Below are positions 15,465 to 24,379 of a stretch of 38,864 bases of DNA, piece after piece; the first letter of the stretch is position 1, and the number at the start of each line of letters is the position of its first letter. The notes below the pieces were generated by a model. That model searched no databases. It had not been told where the DNA came from and was given only the letters and a program-made list of their open reading frames with translations. The position numbers and the translations under genes are program-made. This DNA comes from Pseudomonadota bacterium (GTDB lineage: Bacteria; Pseudomonadota; Alphaproteobacteria; Acetobacterales; Acetobacteraceae), in contig JAKAWQ010000035.1 in NCBI GenBank assembly GCA_021816925.1, forward strand, positions 1 through 38,864. Direction: 5' to 3'.

Positions 15465-16579
15465 CCCTCGCACTCCAGGAGGATCGCGCCGTTGGCGCCC
15501 GCGAGTCCGGGCGCGCTCCCGGTACCCCCGCTGCCCGCGCCGCCGCCCCCAGGAAAGGTGCCTGGACTCCCCGTTCCCGACGCACCCTGGCCGCCCATTC
15601 CCCCCTGCGGCGCCGACCCTCCCCCGGCGCCCAGCAAGCTGCTGCTTCCGGCCGTGGCGCCCTGCTGGCCGCCTATATTCAGTGTGCCGCCCGTGGCGGC
15701 GGCGCCCGCGCCGCCCCCCTGAGAGGTCGAACCTCCCGTGCCGCCGCTCCCGCCGCCGGCCGTGTAGACCGTCGAGCCCACGGTCATCGTCGTTTGCGAG
15801 CCGTTGTTGCCCGCCGCGCCCAGCGTCGGCTGCGAGGCGCCCCCGGCGCCGATCATGCACGTGATGCTCTGGCCGGGCGTGACCGGCTGGCAAAGCACCA
15901 GACAGAGGGCGCCCGAACCGCCGCCGGATGCGGCCTGCGAATTGTTGCTGGCGCCCCCTCCTCCGCCGGCGCCCCACACCAGCGCGCGCCGGATCAACGT
16001 GATCCCCGCTGGCACCACCCAGCTCCCCGAGCTCGTCACGAGCGCCGCGGCGCTGAGCGCGCGGGCGCCGATGATTTCCCAGTTGCCGGCGCCGTCCCCG
16101 TTCAGCCCCAGCCTCCCGAGCGCGCCGATGCCGACCGTCGTCTGCGCTCCGGGCTGCAGCTGGTCGGTTCCCTGCGGCACGACCGTCAGGCTGTTGGCGC
16201 TCGCGTCCGTCCGCACGATCGTGAGCGGGATCGCCATCCCTCCGGCCCCCGCGGCCGCCGGCAGCGTCAGCACCACGTTGCCCGCGCTCGCGCTCGCCAG
16301 CACCAGCCCCGCATTGTCCGCCGTCAGCGTCGCCGTTGCGGTGATCGTCGTGAGATTGCCGCCGAATTTCCGCCAGAGGGCCTGCTGGATCTGCCGCTGC
16401 GCGCCGATCGTGGGTGCCAGTCCCAGCGCGGCGATCAGCCCTCCGATCAGCTCCTCCTGGACATCGTTCATCCACGCCGCAGTCACCTCGGTCCCCGCCT
16501 GGCCGATCGAGAGGTTCTGGTCCTGGAACTGCCTCAGGCCTCCGTTCAACGCGTAGTTGGCGCCGTCGATCCGGTCCAT
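15461..16579 (-). CDS. Tail fibre with glycine-rich C-terminal domain
   Basis: A 372-residue protein. The N-terminus (MDRIDGANYALNGGLRQFQD, then GTEVTAAWMNDVQEELIG) is a typical tail-fibre N-terminal module found in many Mu-like and related phages. Residues about 195-372 form a glycine-rich domain beginning GSWVVPAGITLIRRALVWGA, similar in plan to the end of the 968-residue fibre. Such tips may fold as packed polyglycine helices, as in T-even-like gp38 adhesins, and bind the receptor. It lies three bases after the gp48-like gene. Confidence 0.82.
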   Translation of the reverse strand: MDRIDGANYALNGGLRQFQDQNLSIGQAGTEVTAAWMNDVQEELIGGLIAALGLAPTIGAQRQIQQALWRKFGGNLTTITATATLTADNAGLVLASASAGNVVLTLPAAAGAGGMAIPLTIVRTDASANSLTVVPQGTDQLQPGAQTTVGIGALGRLGLNGDGAGNWEIIGARALSAAALVTSSGSWVVPAGITLIRRALVWGAGGGGGASNNSQAASGGGSGALCLVLCQPVTPGQSITCMIGAGGASQPTLGAAGNNGSQTTMTVGSTVYTAGGGSGGTGGSTSQGGGAGAAATGGTLNIGGQQGATAGSSSLLGAGGGSAPQGGMGGQGASGTGSPGTFPGGGGAGSGGTGSAPGLAGANGAILLECEG

Positions 16580-16582
16580 CTC

Positions 16583-17176
16583 TCACCCCGTGTAGGAAAA
16601 GACCGGCAGCGTGTGCGCCGGCGCGTCGTTCTGGATCGGACAAACCGCCGGGTCTGCCTCGAAATCGCCGAGGAGGTCCCCGGTCACGCTCGCCCCGGTC
16701 GTGAAGAGGGTCACCAGCGTCTGCGGCAGTGTCACCAGCCACTCGAACTGCCGCGGCGTGTTGATCAGGTTCTGCCCGGTGGTCGAGCGCCCCGTCACAA
16801 AGGTCTGGAACGTCTGGATCGTGACGCTCGTCCCCAGGCTCTCGGCCACCGCCTCGAAATACGCGATCGACTGGCCTCCTCGTGCCCTCCAGCGCTGGTA
16901 GGCGAGAAGCTGTCGTTCGGCCGTCGAGAGCCCGGTGCTGTCGCGCCCGCACGGATCGGGGCCGAGCACGCGCTCGTAATCGGGCAACAGCGCCAGCGCC
17001 GTCTCCGGGTCGATCTCGGTCTCGAACTCCTCCGCCGTCGCCTCGCAGTCGCTGATCGCGCTCGCCAGCGGCGAGAGCATCGTTGCCCACATTCCGTCCG
17101 GCGCCTGCGTCGGCGCCTCCCCGAGCGGCGAGATCGCCAGCAGCTCGTCCAGCACCTCCGCGCTCGTCCGGCTCAT
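16583..17176 (-). CDS. Mu gp48-like baseplate protein (DUF2313)
   Basis: A 197-residue protein, the usual size for this baseplate component. The acidic N-terminal segment with EVLDELLAISPLGEA, FETEIDPETALALLPDYERV and LLAYQRWRARGGQS is characteristic of the family that follows the gp47/baseplate-J protein in Mu-like phages. The start overlaps the gp47-like stop by four bases. It is expected to join baseplate wedge and fibre. Confidence 0.85.
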   Translation of the reverse strand: MSRTSAEVLDELLAISPLGEAPTQAPDGMWATMLSPLASAISDCEATAEEFETEIDPETALALLPDYERVLGPDPCGRDSTGLSTAERQLLAYQRWRARGGQSIAYFEAVAESLGTSVTIQTFQTFVTGRSTTGQNLINTPRQFEWLVTLPQTLVTLFTTGASVTGDLLGDFEADPAVCPIQNDAPAHTLPVFSYTG

Positions 17177-18228
17177 ACGAAGCTCACCGTGCCGAGCGTG
17201 TTGATCGCGGTCTGGCTCGGCGCGGGGACGTCCGCCGCCGGTGCCGTCAGATCGAAATCGTAGCTTCCATCGCCGCTGCTCACCGCGTCATAGATCTGTT
17301 CGAGATAGGTCGTCGCCCCGATCTCGGCATTTTGCTGGAACGCCACCGCCAGCGCCGCCTCTATCGAAGCCCTCAACGCGGTGCTGTCCGGCATGAGATG
17401 CAGCGTCACGTTCACCGGGTTGAGGCTCGCCGCCAGCACGCTCACCACCGCCGTCACCGGCGCCACAAGATCGATGTAGTCCTGGATCGTCGTGATCTCC
17501 GCGCCGCTCGGCACCGCCGGTCCCGTCATCGCGACCGCGACGCCCACATTGCCGAGACCGCCCCAGTTCGCGAGCACGCTCACGTATTCGACGCCTGGCA
17601 GCGCCGCCTGCGCCCACTCCTCGTAGTCGGCGCTCGACCCTCCCATCGGCGGCGTTCTGATCCGCTTCAGGATCCGCGCCTGCCAGTCGGTCGTGCTCTC
17701 AAGGTCGAGGCCGCCCGTGATGCCATTGGCGTCCACCGTCAGCGTCTGCGGCGAAAGCCCCGTGACCGGGCTCGTGATCGTGAGCACGGTGCCCGCGGGC
17801 ATGTTCCCCGCGCTCCCCGCGACCGTCGCGGCGACCGGCACATCGACGCTGCCGTTGCTCCCGACCGCCGCCGCCGCGGTCGTCGCATAGGCCGCGCCCG
17901 AGGGCGCCGTCATCGTGACCCCGATCGGGATCGCCGTCCCGACGGTCCCCGTCGCGATCGCGCTCCCGCTCGCCGCCGTCGCCGGATCCTGCGCCACGCC
18001 CCAGATCGCGCCATGCCGCCCGAGCCAGTCCGTCGCCGTGTCCGGCATGAGCTGCGCCGCGAGATAGGCCTGGTAGAAGTAGAGATCCTGCAAGCCCATC
18101 TCGGTGACCCGCGTGAACGCGGTCGCGACCGTGTTCGGGCTCCTCGCGTCGATCCCCGGCAGCATCGCCTCGAGCTGGCTCGCCGCCTGCCCGGAGATCG
18201 CGCCCGGCAGCGGCACCGGCCACGGCAT
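17173..18228 (-). CDS. Mu gp47-like baseplate protein (baseplate J family)
   Basis: A 351-residue wedge protein. An N-terminal helical part (SQLEAMLPGIDARSPNTVAT) precedes a central beta domain (GVTMTAPSGAAYATTAAAAV, PAGTVLTITSPVTGL) and a C-terminal domain with TTIQDYIDLVAPVTAVV. Size and order match Mu gp47 and P2 gpJ. TGATG coupling to gp46 upstream and ATGA to gp48 downstream. Confidence 0.88.
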   Translation of the reverse strand: MPWPVPLPGAISGQAASQLEAMLPGIDARSPNTVATAFTRVTEMGLQDLYFYQAYLAAQLMPDTATDWLGRHGAIWGVAQDPATAASGSAIATGTVGTAIPIGVTMTAPSGAAYATTAAAAVGSNGSVDVPVAATVAGSAGNMPAGTVLTITSPVTGLSPQTLTVDANGITGGLDLESTTDWQARILKRIRTPPMGGSSADYEEWAQAALPGVEYVSVLANWGGLGNVGVAVAMTGPAVPSGAEITTIQDYIDLVAPVTAVVSVLAASLNPVNVTLHLMPDSTALRASIEAALAVAFQQNAEIGATTYLEQIYDAVSSGDGSYDFDLTAPAADVPAPSQTAINTLGTVSFV

Positions 18229-18686
18229 CAGCCGACCGCCTGCTGCAATGCGAGCGTCGTCTCGCCGGCCCGCACCCGGATCGAGAGCATCCCGGAAGGA
18301 CCCGGCACCTGCCAGCGCACGGTCACCTGCACCGCCAGATTGCGCTCGGTGTTCAGCCAGTCGAGCGCCTCGGCCACATACCCCTCGGCGTCCTGCCGCG
18401 TGCGCTCGCTCTCTTTCCGCCTGGCCAGCAGCCAGAGCCTCGAGCCCACGAACCGCCCTTGCGGATCGAGGCCGTCGCCGCACCAGCCCCGCCTGGTCAC
18501 GAAGCTCGGCGGCGCGCTCCAGAGGTTCGCACCCGCCGGCACCTCGTCGTCGGGATGCGCGCGCCGGTCTGCGAAGAGGCTCATCAGCATCGCGCTCGCC
18601 GGCGTCTGGTCGAGCACGAAGTCCTTGCCCGCGAACGCCACGTCGCAGCGCCGCTGCACCGGGTCATAGAGGAGCGCGATATCCAT
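18228..18686 (-). CDS. Mu gp46-like baseplate protein (gp25-like wedge)
   Basis: A 152-residue protein of the gp46/gp25-like wedge family: MDIALLYDP start, DLxTDxA-like LVLDQTPASAMLMSLFADRR, an RRGWCGDG loop and a conserved RQDAEGYVAEALDWL helix. AAGGG lies five bases upstream of the ATG. It is the first gene after the 63-base gap that carries the 16-base candidate late-promoter sequence. Confidence 0.87.
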   Translation of the reverse strand: MDIALLYDPVQRRCDVAFAGKDFVLDQTPASAMLMSLFADRRAHPDDEVPAGANLWSAPPSFVTRRGWCGDGLDPQGRFVGSRLWLLARRKESERTRQDAEGYVAEALDWLNTERNLAVQVTVRWQVPGPSGMLSIRVRAGETTLALQQAVG

Positions 18687-18717
18687 CCCTTGAGGCTGCC
18701 CCGAGAGCCCGCTCAGG

Positions 18718-18733
18718 GCACGCTCAATGCCTT
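18718..18733 (-). promoter_or_regulatory. Candidate late promoter/activator site, copy A
   Basis: Minus-strand AAGGCATTGAGCGTGC lies in one of only two gaps longer than 20 bases in the late operon, 31 bases upstream of the gp46-like start. The identical sequence occurs in the other gap upstream of the protease gene (30299-30314). It contains TTGAGC, which could be a -35 element, and weak flanking symmetry (GCA...TGC). Mu drives its late genes from several C-activated promoters. Confidence 0.45.
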
Positions 18734-18749
18734 GCCAGCCAGGGTCCCG

Positions 18750-19325
18750 TCAGTCCGGCTCGGTGGTCGGACCGGTGTCGCCGCCCTGCGGATCCGGGTG
18801 CACGTGCCCGTCGTAGTGCTGCCGCAGCCGGTCCAACGTGCCCGTGCCGTCCGCCACGTTCCCGCTCACGTTGAGATCGCCCGTCACCGTCACCGTCCCG
18901 GTGATCTGCACGCCGCCCTGGGACGCCTCGATCGTCATGTCCTGTGTGGTCACCTTCACCGCCGCCGCCCCCCACACCTCGATCGTGCCACCGGCCCGGA
19001 TATGCACCCGGCTGCCGTCGGCGCCGTAGATCGCTACTTCGCCCGCCGCGAGCTCGCCCATCCTCGCCGCCGGACAGCCAACCGGAAGGGCCACCAGGTT
19101 CGCCGGGTCCGCGCCCACCGCCAGCAGCACGCAGAGCGCTCCGTTCGCCGGCGCCACGCTCGCCAGCCCGAACGGCTGCGCCACTTCGACCGCGGTCCTG
19201 ACCGCGCCGTCGGCCGTCTGCACGGTCACCGTCTGCGCCTCGGCGCCGTCCTCGACCGCGCTCACCACCCCCCACGCCGCGATCCCGCGCACGTCCCCGA
19301 ACACCTGGTCGAGCTCGTCAGCCAT
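18750..19325 (-). CDS. Mu gp45-like baseplate spike
   Basis: A 191-residue protein. An N-terminal OB-like domain (WGVVSAVEDGAEAQTVTVQT) precedes a triple-stranded beta-helix region (GEVAIYGADGSRVHI, TIEASQGGVQITGTVTVTGD). The C-terminal QHYDGHVHPDPQ holds an HxH motif, which in P2/Mu-type spikes binds iron at the membrane-piercing tip. Length matches Mu gp45. It lies nine bases downstream of the hub gene. Confidence 0.88.
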   Translation of the reverse strand: MADELDQVFGDVRGIAAWGVVSAVEDGAEAQTVTVQTADGAVRTAVEVAQPFGLASVAPANGALCVLLAVGADPANLVALPVGCPAARMGELAAGEVAIYGADGSRVHIRAGGTIEVWGAAAVKVTTQDMTIEASQGGVQITGTVTVTGDLNVSGNVADGTGTLDRLRQHYDGHVHPDPQGGDTGPTTEPD

Positions 19326-19334
19326 CTCTCGTCC

Positions 19335-20549
19335 TCATCCCGTCCGGGTCGGCCCGAAGCTCTTCGGCTGGCGATGGAAGATGTAGCGCGGTCCCTTCGC
19401 CGGCTCGTCGATCCTCGCGAATGCCGTCCGCCCGGCGAGCCGGAGGCTCGTCGTGATGCCTTGCGCGCTCATCCGGTAGGTCACGCCGGCGATCAGCATG
19501 TCGCGCCCCACGTCCGCCCAGGCGTCGCTCACGTTCACGAGTTGGTTGGGCAGCCAGAGCGCGTTCGCCGCGCCGGCGCGCCAGTCGAGCACCGTGTAGT
19601 CGAGGTTCTCGCCCATCCCCTTCGCCACCCGGAGCGCCCACTCCGCCTGCGCCTGCGCCGAGGCCGTCCCCGATTGCGTCCGCGAGCCGCGCACGTTCGG
19701 CCGCCAGCGCGTGATCTCAGGGTCGATCGCGTGCCCCGTCATCGCCACCGTGACCGTCTCGGCCACGCTCGCCTGCTGCGCGGGCGGCAGCACGGGATTG
19801 ATCAGCGGGTCGATCGCCGAGGTGATCGTGCAGGTCGTAAGCGCCCTCTGCTGGCGCTTGCTCGTCTGTCCTTTGACGAAATAGTCCGAATATCTCTGCC
19901 GCCAGCTCGAGCGGTATCCCCCTCCTTGCACGTTCCCGGGGCGCCGCAATGCCGCCGGCGCCCGCGTCGAGCCTCCTTGCGTTAGCACGAGCCCTCCCAC
20001 CCCGTCGCTCACCACCAGGAGCGCCCGCTGCCTCGCCGCCTTCTCGATCGCGATCAGCGCCGTCTCCTCGACGTTGATCCCGAACACCGGAAACGGAGCG
20101 CCGACCGGCACCTCCGCGCGCACCGGAATCCCGAAGGGCTGCGCAATGGCGTTCGCGATCGCCAGCGCATCGAGGTTCGCCCACTCGCACGGGCCGTTCG
20201 GGCTCGCCGCGCAATCGGCGAGATCTCCCGTCTTGTCGCGCCCGCTCACCTTGGCCGCGAGCGTGTCGGCATTCCAGCTCACGTCCACCTCGTCGATCCA
20301 GCCCGTGAGCACCCTCTCTCCGTCCAGCGCCACCGCGCAGCTCATTCCCGCCCGGACGATCTCGAACGGCACGCCGGTGTCGAGATCGGGGCTCACCGCC
20401 TGGGCGGCGCGTCCGCTGTCGAGATAGACGAGCTCGAACCCTCCAGAGATATCCTTGAGATCGCGCGTGACGCTCGCCGACGTCCAGCGATCGAGCGTCC
20501 CTCCATCGACCGTGAGGCTCACCCTCCGGCCTCCCGCTGCCCCGCTCAT
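19335..20549 (-). CDS. Mu gp44-like baseplate hub
   Basis: A 404-residue hub protein, at the tail tube end and carrying the spike. The N-terminal SLTVDGGTLDRWTSASVTRD with DISGGFELVYLD and the SWNADTLAAKVSGRDKTGD segment are typical of gp44/gpD-type hubs. The middle VEETALIAIEKAARQRALLV and the late YTVLDWRAGAANALWLPNQL also fit. ATGA overlap with the circularisation gene. Confidence 0.87.
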   Translation of the reverse strand: MSGAAGGRRVSLTVDGGTLDRWTSASVTRDLKDISGGFELVYLDSGRAAQAVSPDLDTGVPFEIVRAGMSCAVALDGERVLTGWIDEVDVSWNADTLAAKVSGRDKTGDLADCAASPNGPCEWANLDALAIANAIAQPFGIPVRAEVPVGAPFPVFGINVEETALIAIEKAARQRALLVVSDGVGGLVLTQGGSTRAPAALRRPGNVQGGGYRSSWRQRYSDYFVKGQTSKRQQRALTTCTITSAIDPLINPVLPPAQQASVAETVTVAMTGHAIDPEITRWRPNVRGSRTQSGTASAQAQAEWALRVAKGMGENLDYTVLDWRAGAANALWLPNQLVNVSDAWADVGRDMLIAGVTYRMSAQGITTSLRLAGRTAFARIDEPAKGPRYIFHRQPKSFGPTRTG

Positions 20550-21817
20550 TGCGCCAGCACTTCAACGCTCCCGCTCGGCACCAGCGCCGGATTCCTGACC
20601 CCGTTCCGCGCCACGATGTCCTGCCAGGTCGCGTAGATCGCGCCCGGCGTGTCGCCGGCGACGTATTCGGCGATCAGCCACGCCGGGAGCACCGCCGGCG
20701 TCACGACTTCGATCACCGCCGGCAGCCGCCCGATCAGGCTCGACATGTCCGCCGCGAACGCCGCCCTCACCGCCAGCAGGTCCCGCCACACCGGCGCCGC
20801 GAGCGCGGGCTCGCTCGCCGCCTGCACGCCGGCGGCGGTGATCGCCGCGTCGATCGCGGCGTAGATCAGCGCCGCTTCCGCTTGGGCCGCCTGCTGGCTC
20901 GCCCACGCGACCCCGCTCACCGCCTCGACCGCCGCGGCGACGATGATCGCCTGCATCGCCGCCGCCAGCGCCGGCCCCGGCGAGAGCGCGCCGGCAACCG
21001 CGTTCGCCGCGCCCACCGCGCCGAGCAGCGTCGCCGTCGCGTCCAGGGCCGCGGCTGCAACGGGGGGCGTCGTCGGCCCTCCGGGCGCGACCGCCGCGGG
21101 CGCGAGCGGCTCTGCCGCCCCCGCGATCGCCAGCGGCACCGCCGCTAGCGCCGCCGCCGTCGCCGTTCCCCATCCTGCCACCGGCGCCGTCGTCGGCACC
21201 TCGAGCGCCGTGATCGCCGGCGCCGCGGCCGCGCCGATCGCCGCCCCGCTCGGCCCCGATCCCGCCAGTCCCGTCCACATCGCCGCAAGCTCGCCGATCC
21301 AGCTCTGCGCATACCCGAAGGTCGCGAGCGGGAGCACCGCCGGGTGGAGCACCCCGGCGAGCCAGTCCTCGGCGTCCGTCACGGTCTGGTTGACGCTGCC
21401 GAGCAGCGCCGAGAGTGTATCCAGTTCGCTCGCCGGCGGCTGCTCGTAAGTCCAGAACTCCGCCTCGAAGCGTGCGATCCGGAGCTCCTTGATCGCGAAG
21501 CTGATCGTCGCCGGCTGCTTCAGCACCACCTGCAGCGTGCCAAGCCAGGGATGGCGGAGCGTGAGCGGCCCGGGCCCTCCGAGCGTCGCTTGCAGATTCT
21601 GCGCCTGCTCCGCGTAGTCGTCGCCCGCGAGCACGCCTCGCACCTGGATCGGCCCGGCAAGCTGCCCGAGGTCCTGGAACACCGGATCGTCGGCGCCCGG
21701 AAAGAGGAACCGCTGCACCCGCCTGCCCATCTGCGTCGAGCTGTCCACGATCCCAAACGGGATGCCTCCGACGGAAGCCGAAAGCAGCGTGTCGAGCAGC
21801 CCGACGATATCGATCAT
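20546..21817 (-). CDS. DNA circularisation/tail protein (Mu gp43, N-like)
   Basis: A 423-residue protein. The N-terminal 150 residues carry the conserved domain (IPFGIVDSSTQMGRRVQRFL, ATISFAIKELRIARFEAEFW). The rest is very alanine-rich and helical. In Mu the N protein is tail-associated and enters the host with the DNA, protecting and circularising the incoming genome. Gene order (after tape measure, before hub) matches Mu. ATGA coupling on both sides. Confidence 0.83.
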   Translation of the reverse strand: MIDIVGLLDTLLSASVGGIPFGIVDSSTQMGRRVQRFLFPGADDPVFQDLGQLAGPIQVRGVLAGDDYAEQAQNLQATLGGPGPLTLRHPWLGTLQVVLKQPATISFAIKELRIARFEAEFWTYEQPPASELDTLSALLGSVNQTVTDAEDWLAGVLHPAVLPLATFGYAQSWIGELAAMWTGLAGSGPSGAAIGAAAAPAITALEVPTTAPVAGWGTATAAALAAVPLAIAGAAEPLAPAAVAPGGPTTPPVAAAALDATATLLGAVGAANAVAGALSPGPALAAAMQAIIVAAAVEAVSGVAWASQQAAQAEAALIYAAIDAAITAAGVQAASEPALAAPVWRDLLAVRAAFAADMSSLIGRLPAVIEVVTPAVLPAWLIAEYVAGDTPGAIYATWQDIVARNGVRNPALVPSGSVEVLAQ

Positions 21818-23793
21818 TTGCGCCCCAGCACCGGCCCGAGCGCGTAGACCGGACCGCTCCCGCCGGGAGCGAAGCCGCCCGACCCAAGCTGGGCGTTCAG
21901 ATCATTGAGCGCCTTCGTGTTCGCCTCGACCGCCGCCGCGTTGTGCTTCGCCGCCGCCGTGTAGTTCTCGACCGCCGGCCCAAAACCCCACAGGCTGTAA
22001 TGCCAGTGCCCTTTGCCCCAGCGTTTGTCGTTCGCCGCGTTCTGCCCGAACGGGTCCATCCCCCACACCAGCGCGCCGCCCAGCACCGGCAGCACCACCT
22101 CCGGCGCGAGCCACCCTCCGACGCCGAGCGCAATGTCCGCGGCGCCCGTCCCTTCTCCCGCCGCTACCGCCGCTCCCGCCGTCTTCGCGCCCATCCCCGG
22201 CAGCCACGCCAGCAGCCCCCGCAGCACCTTGAACGCCCCTCCGATCGCCACCGCCTGCACCAGTGTCTCGGTCAGCCCCGGCGCCAGCTTGTGCGCGCCC
22301 TTCAGCACGTCGAGCAGACCCCGCAGTCCCGCGACCACCCCGCGCAGCAGCGGCAGCAGGTCCTTGCCCAGCATCCGCGTGAGCTGCGCCATCTCTTCCC
22401 CGAAGAGTTTCACCTGCACTTCAGGAAACTTCATCGCCGTCGCGAAGTCCGTCAGCACGGTCTTCTTGCCGATCCCCGTCAGCAGCTTCTGCGTCGCCTC
22501 GAACTGCTTGTAGTTGAGCAGGAGCGCCGTCATCGCGGCGCCCGCTTCCTTGTTGTGGAAGAGCGCGCCCAGCACGAACGGCAGATCGCTCGCGTCTTTC
22601 GGACTGATGTTCTTGAAGAGCCCGTGCAGCCAATCGACCATCGCGTTCAGCGGGTCCTTCCCTTCCGCGCGCGCCTTCTTGATGAAGCCCGCGATGTCGA
22701 GCGCCGGCACGTGGTATTTCATGATCAGCCGCTTCACATCGAACGGCAGCATGTCCCACGAGCGCTTCGTACGATCGAAGAACCTTCCCGCCATCGGCGA
22801 GGAAATGTAATGCAGGAGCTCGCTCATCCCCGTCGTCGCGGCCTGCTGGTTGGGCAGGAACTGCACCACCTGCTCCATCGCCGCCGCGACCGCCGTCACG
22901 GCCTCGAGCCCCGTCGCGCCATAGAGCCGCATCGCCGCGCCGAGATCAGGCAGCGCAACCGAGAACGACGCCATGTTGTAGTGCGCCTGCTTGGCGGCGT
23001 AGGCGAGCTCGCCGAATGCCTTCATCATCTGCGCCTGCGGCACCTTCATCACGTCCGCCAGCGCAAACACCGCCTGCGCCATGTCCGGCACCGGCACGTT
23101 GTAGGCCGTCGCCGCGATCGCCATCATCGGCAGCATCGCCGCGATCTCGCGCGGATGCTTCTTGAGCGGTGTCGTCTCCAGGAAGAACTCGGCCTGCGCC
23201 AGCTCGAGGCTCGATTGCGCGGTCGTCAGCGCCAGCGACTGGAGCGCCGCCTGGAGCCGCTTGATCTCGGCGATCGCCGCCGCTCCCTTCAGGCCCTCGG
23301 TGATCGCCGCGTGCCCGAGCGGCTGTGTGAAGTCCGCGTACTGCTTGATCGCGCCAAGCCCGATCATCGCGGCGATGGCGCCGAGCATCGCGTCGCCCCA
23401 GCCGCCGGGCGCCCCGATGGCGCCCCCATCCGCGGCCGCTCCCTTCCCCCCTCCCTTCGTCACGCCGGGCGCCAGCGGCACCCGGCTCGCTGTCGCCAGC
23501 TCCGCGCTCAGCGCCTTCACTTCGCCGCCCGCGGCCACGGCCGCCTCGCCGATGCCGGCAACCGCGCGCGCGGTTGCCGTGGCATCCGTCGCGATCCCTT
23601 GCAGTCCCTCCGCGAGCGCCGCCGGCGCGCGTAAGCCCGCGAGCTGCTCGCGCAGTCCGCGCGTCACATCCGTGAGCTCGAGCAGCGTCTTGTTGAGCGT
23701 CCTGAACTCTTCGAGAATGTCGGCGATGCCCGCCGAAAGCATGTCGCGGAGCCTGAGCGTCAGGCTCGCCGTCATCTCCCCGGCGCCGGCCAT
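21814..23793 (-). CDS. Tail tape measure protein
   Basis: A 659-residue protein setting tail length. It starts with a coiled-coil-like region (ADILEEFRTLNKTLLELTDV), has hydrophobic stretches (AMLGAIAAMIGLGAIKQYAD) and a long helical body. About 660 residues is of the same order as the Mu tape measure. It follows the tail chaperone pair, the standard order in contractile and siphovirus tails. TGATG coupling to the frameshift extension. Confidence 0.87.
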   Translation of the reverse strand: MAGAGEMTASLTLRLRDMLSAGIADILEEFRTLNKTLLELTDVTRGLREQLAGLRAPAALAEGLQGIATDATATARAVAGIGEAAVAAGGEVKALSAELATASRVPLAPGVTKGGGKGAAADGGAIGAPGGWGDAMLGAIAAMIGLGAIKQYADFTQPLGHAAITEGLKGAAAIAEIKRLQAALQSLALTTAQSSLELAQAEFFLETTPLKKHPREIAAMLPMMAIAATAYNVPVPDMAQAVFALADVMKVPQAQMMKAFGELAYAAKQAHYNMASFSVALPDLGAAMRLYGATGLEAVTAVAAAMEQVVQFLPNQQAATTGMSELLHYISSPMAGRFFDRTKRSWDMLPFDVKRLIMKYHVPALDIAGFIKKARAEGKDPLNAMVDWLHGLFKNISPKDASDLPFVLGALFHNKEAGAAMTALLLNYKQFEATQKLLTGIGKKTVLTDFATAMKFPEVQVKLFGEEMAQLTRMLGKDLLPLLRGVVAGLRGLLDVLKGAHKLAPGLTETLVQAVAIGGAFKVLRGLLAWLPGMGAKTAGAAVAAGEGTGAADIALGVGGWLAPEVVLPVLGGALVWGMDPFGQNAANDKRWGKGHWHYSLWGFGPAVENYTAAAKHNAAAVEANTKALNDLNAQLGSGGFAPGGSGPVYALGPVLGRK

Positions 23794-23954
23794 CAGCCTT
23801 CCTCCTCGCGCCTCTTCCGCTCAAGCCCGTTCGCCGCGGCGCTCCAGAACGCCGCCCCCCGCGCGCTCAAGCCCTCGAGCTCGGCCCTCGGCCAGCGGTA
23901 ATACCGCCCGAGCGCCGCCAGCATCAGCGGCCAGTCGGCTGGCCACTCCCGGAC
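23793..23954 (-). CDS. Tail chaperone frameshift extension (GT-type)
   Basis: This -1 frame of 53 residues is reached from the gp41-like gene at the T TTT TTG site: VREWPADWPLMLAALGRYYR, then WPRAELEGLSARGAAFW. The spacing of W-P and the final helix with FW matches E', GT and Mu-type extensions that bind the tape measure. It has no good start of its own: the in-frame ATG at 23987 lies inside the overlapping gene with no ribosome site. The fusion would be 195 residues. The stop overlaps the tape measure start (TGATG). Confidence 0.75.
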   Translation of the reverse strand, partial: VREWPADWPLMLAALGRYYRWPRAELEGLSARGAAFWSAAANGLERKRREEEG

Positions 23955-24379
23955 AAAAAACCGATCACCCTCAACGCCGCCGCGCAATCGGTCGCATCCA
24001 TCGCATCGAACAGCAGCCCCGCGCGTCCTTCGCCGATCCCGAGCGCGAGCCCGAGCGCCACCACGCCCACGCGGTTCGCCTCCGCCGCGCCCATTGCGAT
24101 CAGATCCTTGCCCGTCAGCCGCCGGAACGAAAGCCGCTCGAATCTTTCTTCCCTCACACTCCCGTCGCCGCGCCGGAACTTGGTCGCCGCCGGATACCGC
24201 AGCCGCAGTTCCACGCCCGCCGCACTCGCAACCGCGCCCTCCGGCAGCTCCTCGGCCCGCGGCTGGGTGCCCTCCTCGAGCAGCGGCAATGGAGCGGGCG
24301 CCGCGGCACCCGCTCCTTCGCTCTCGCGGTTTGTCTCCTCGATCACGCGCAGCGTCTCCACGCTCAGTCCCTTGCTCAT
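23924..24379 (-). CDS. Mu gp41-like tail assembly chaperone
   Basis: A 151-residue protein (zero-frame product). The conserved core is VELRLRYPAA, then RFERLSFRRLTGKDLIAMGA, as in the tail assembly chaperone E/gp41 family, preceded by a proline/glutamate-rich linker. It overlaps the tube gene by four bases. Near its end it contains a slippery heptamer that allows a longer fusion product. Both forms would coat the tape measure during tail assembly. Confidence 0.83.
   Translation of the reverse strand: MSKGLSVETLRVIEETNRESEGAGAAAPAPLPLLEEGTQPRAEELPEGAVASAAGVELRLRYPAATKFRRGDGSVREERFERLSFRRLTGKDLIAMGAAEANRVGVVALGLALGIGEGRAGLLFDAMDATDCAAALRVIGFLSGSGQPTGR
23954..23960 (-). other. Programmed -1 frameshift site T TTT TTG
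   Basis: In the gp41-like frame the codons read GGT TTT TTG, giving the heptamer T TTT TTG in exact X XXY YYZ phase. A -1 slip continues GTC CGG GAG TGG into the extension frame, while the zero frame ends 30 bases on. This is the location expected for tail chaperone frameshifting in Mu, P2 and lambda. Confidence 0.8.

Noticed and set aside
23793-23987. Independent 64-residue gene starting at 23987
   Set aside because: The first 11 codons lie inside the gp41-like gene with no ribosome site, and the homologous part begins right after the slippery site; a frameshift extension explains it better.
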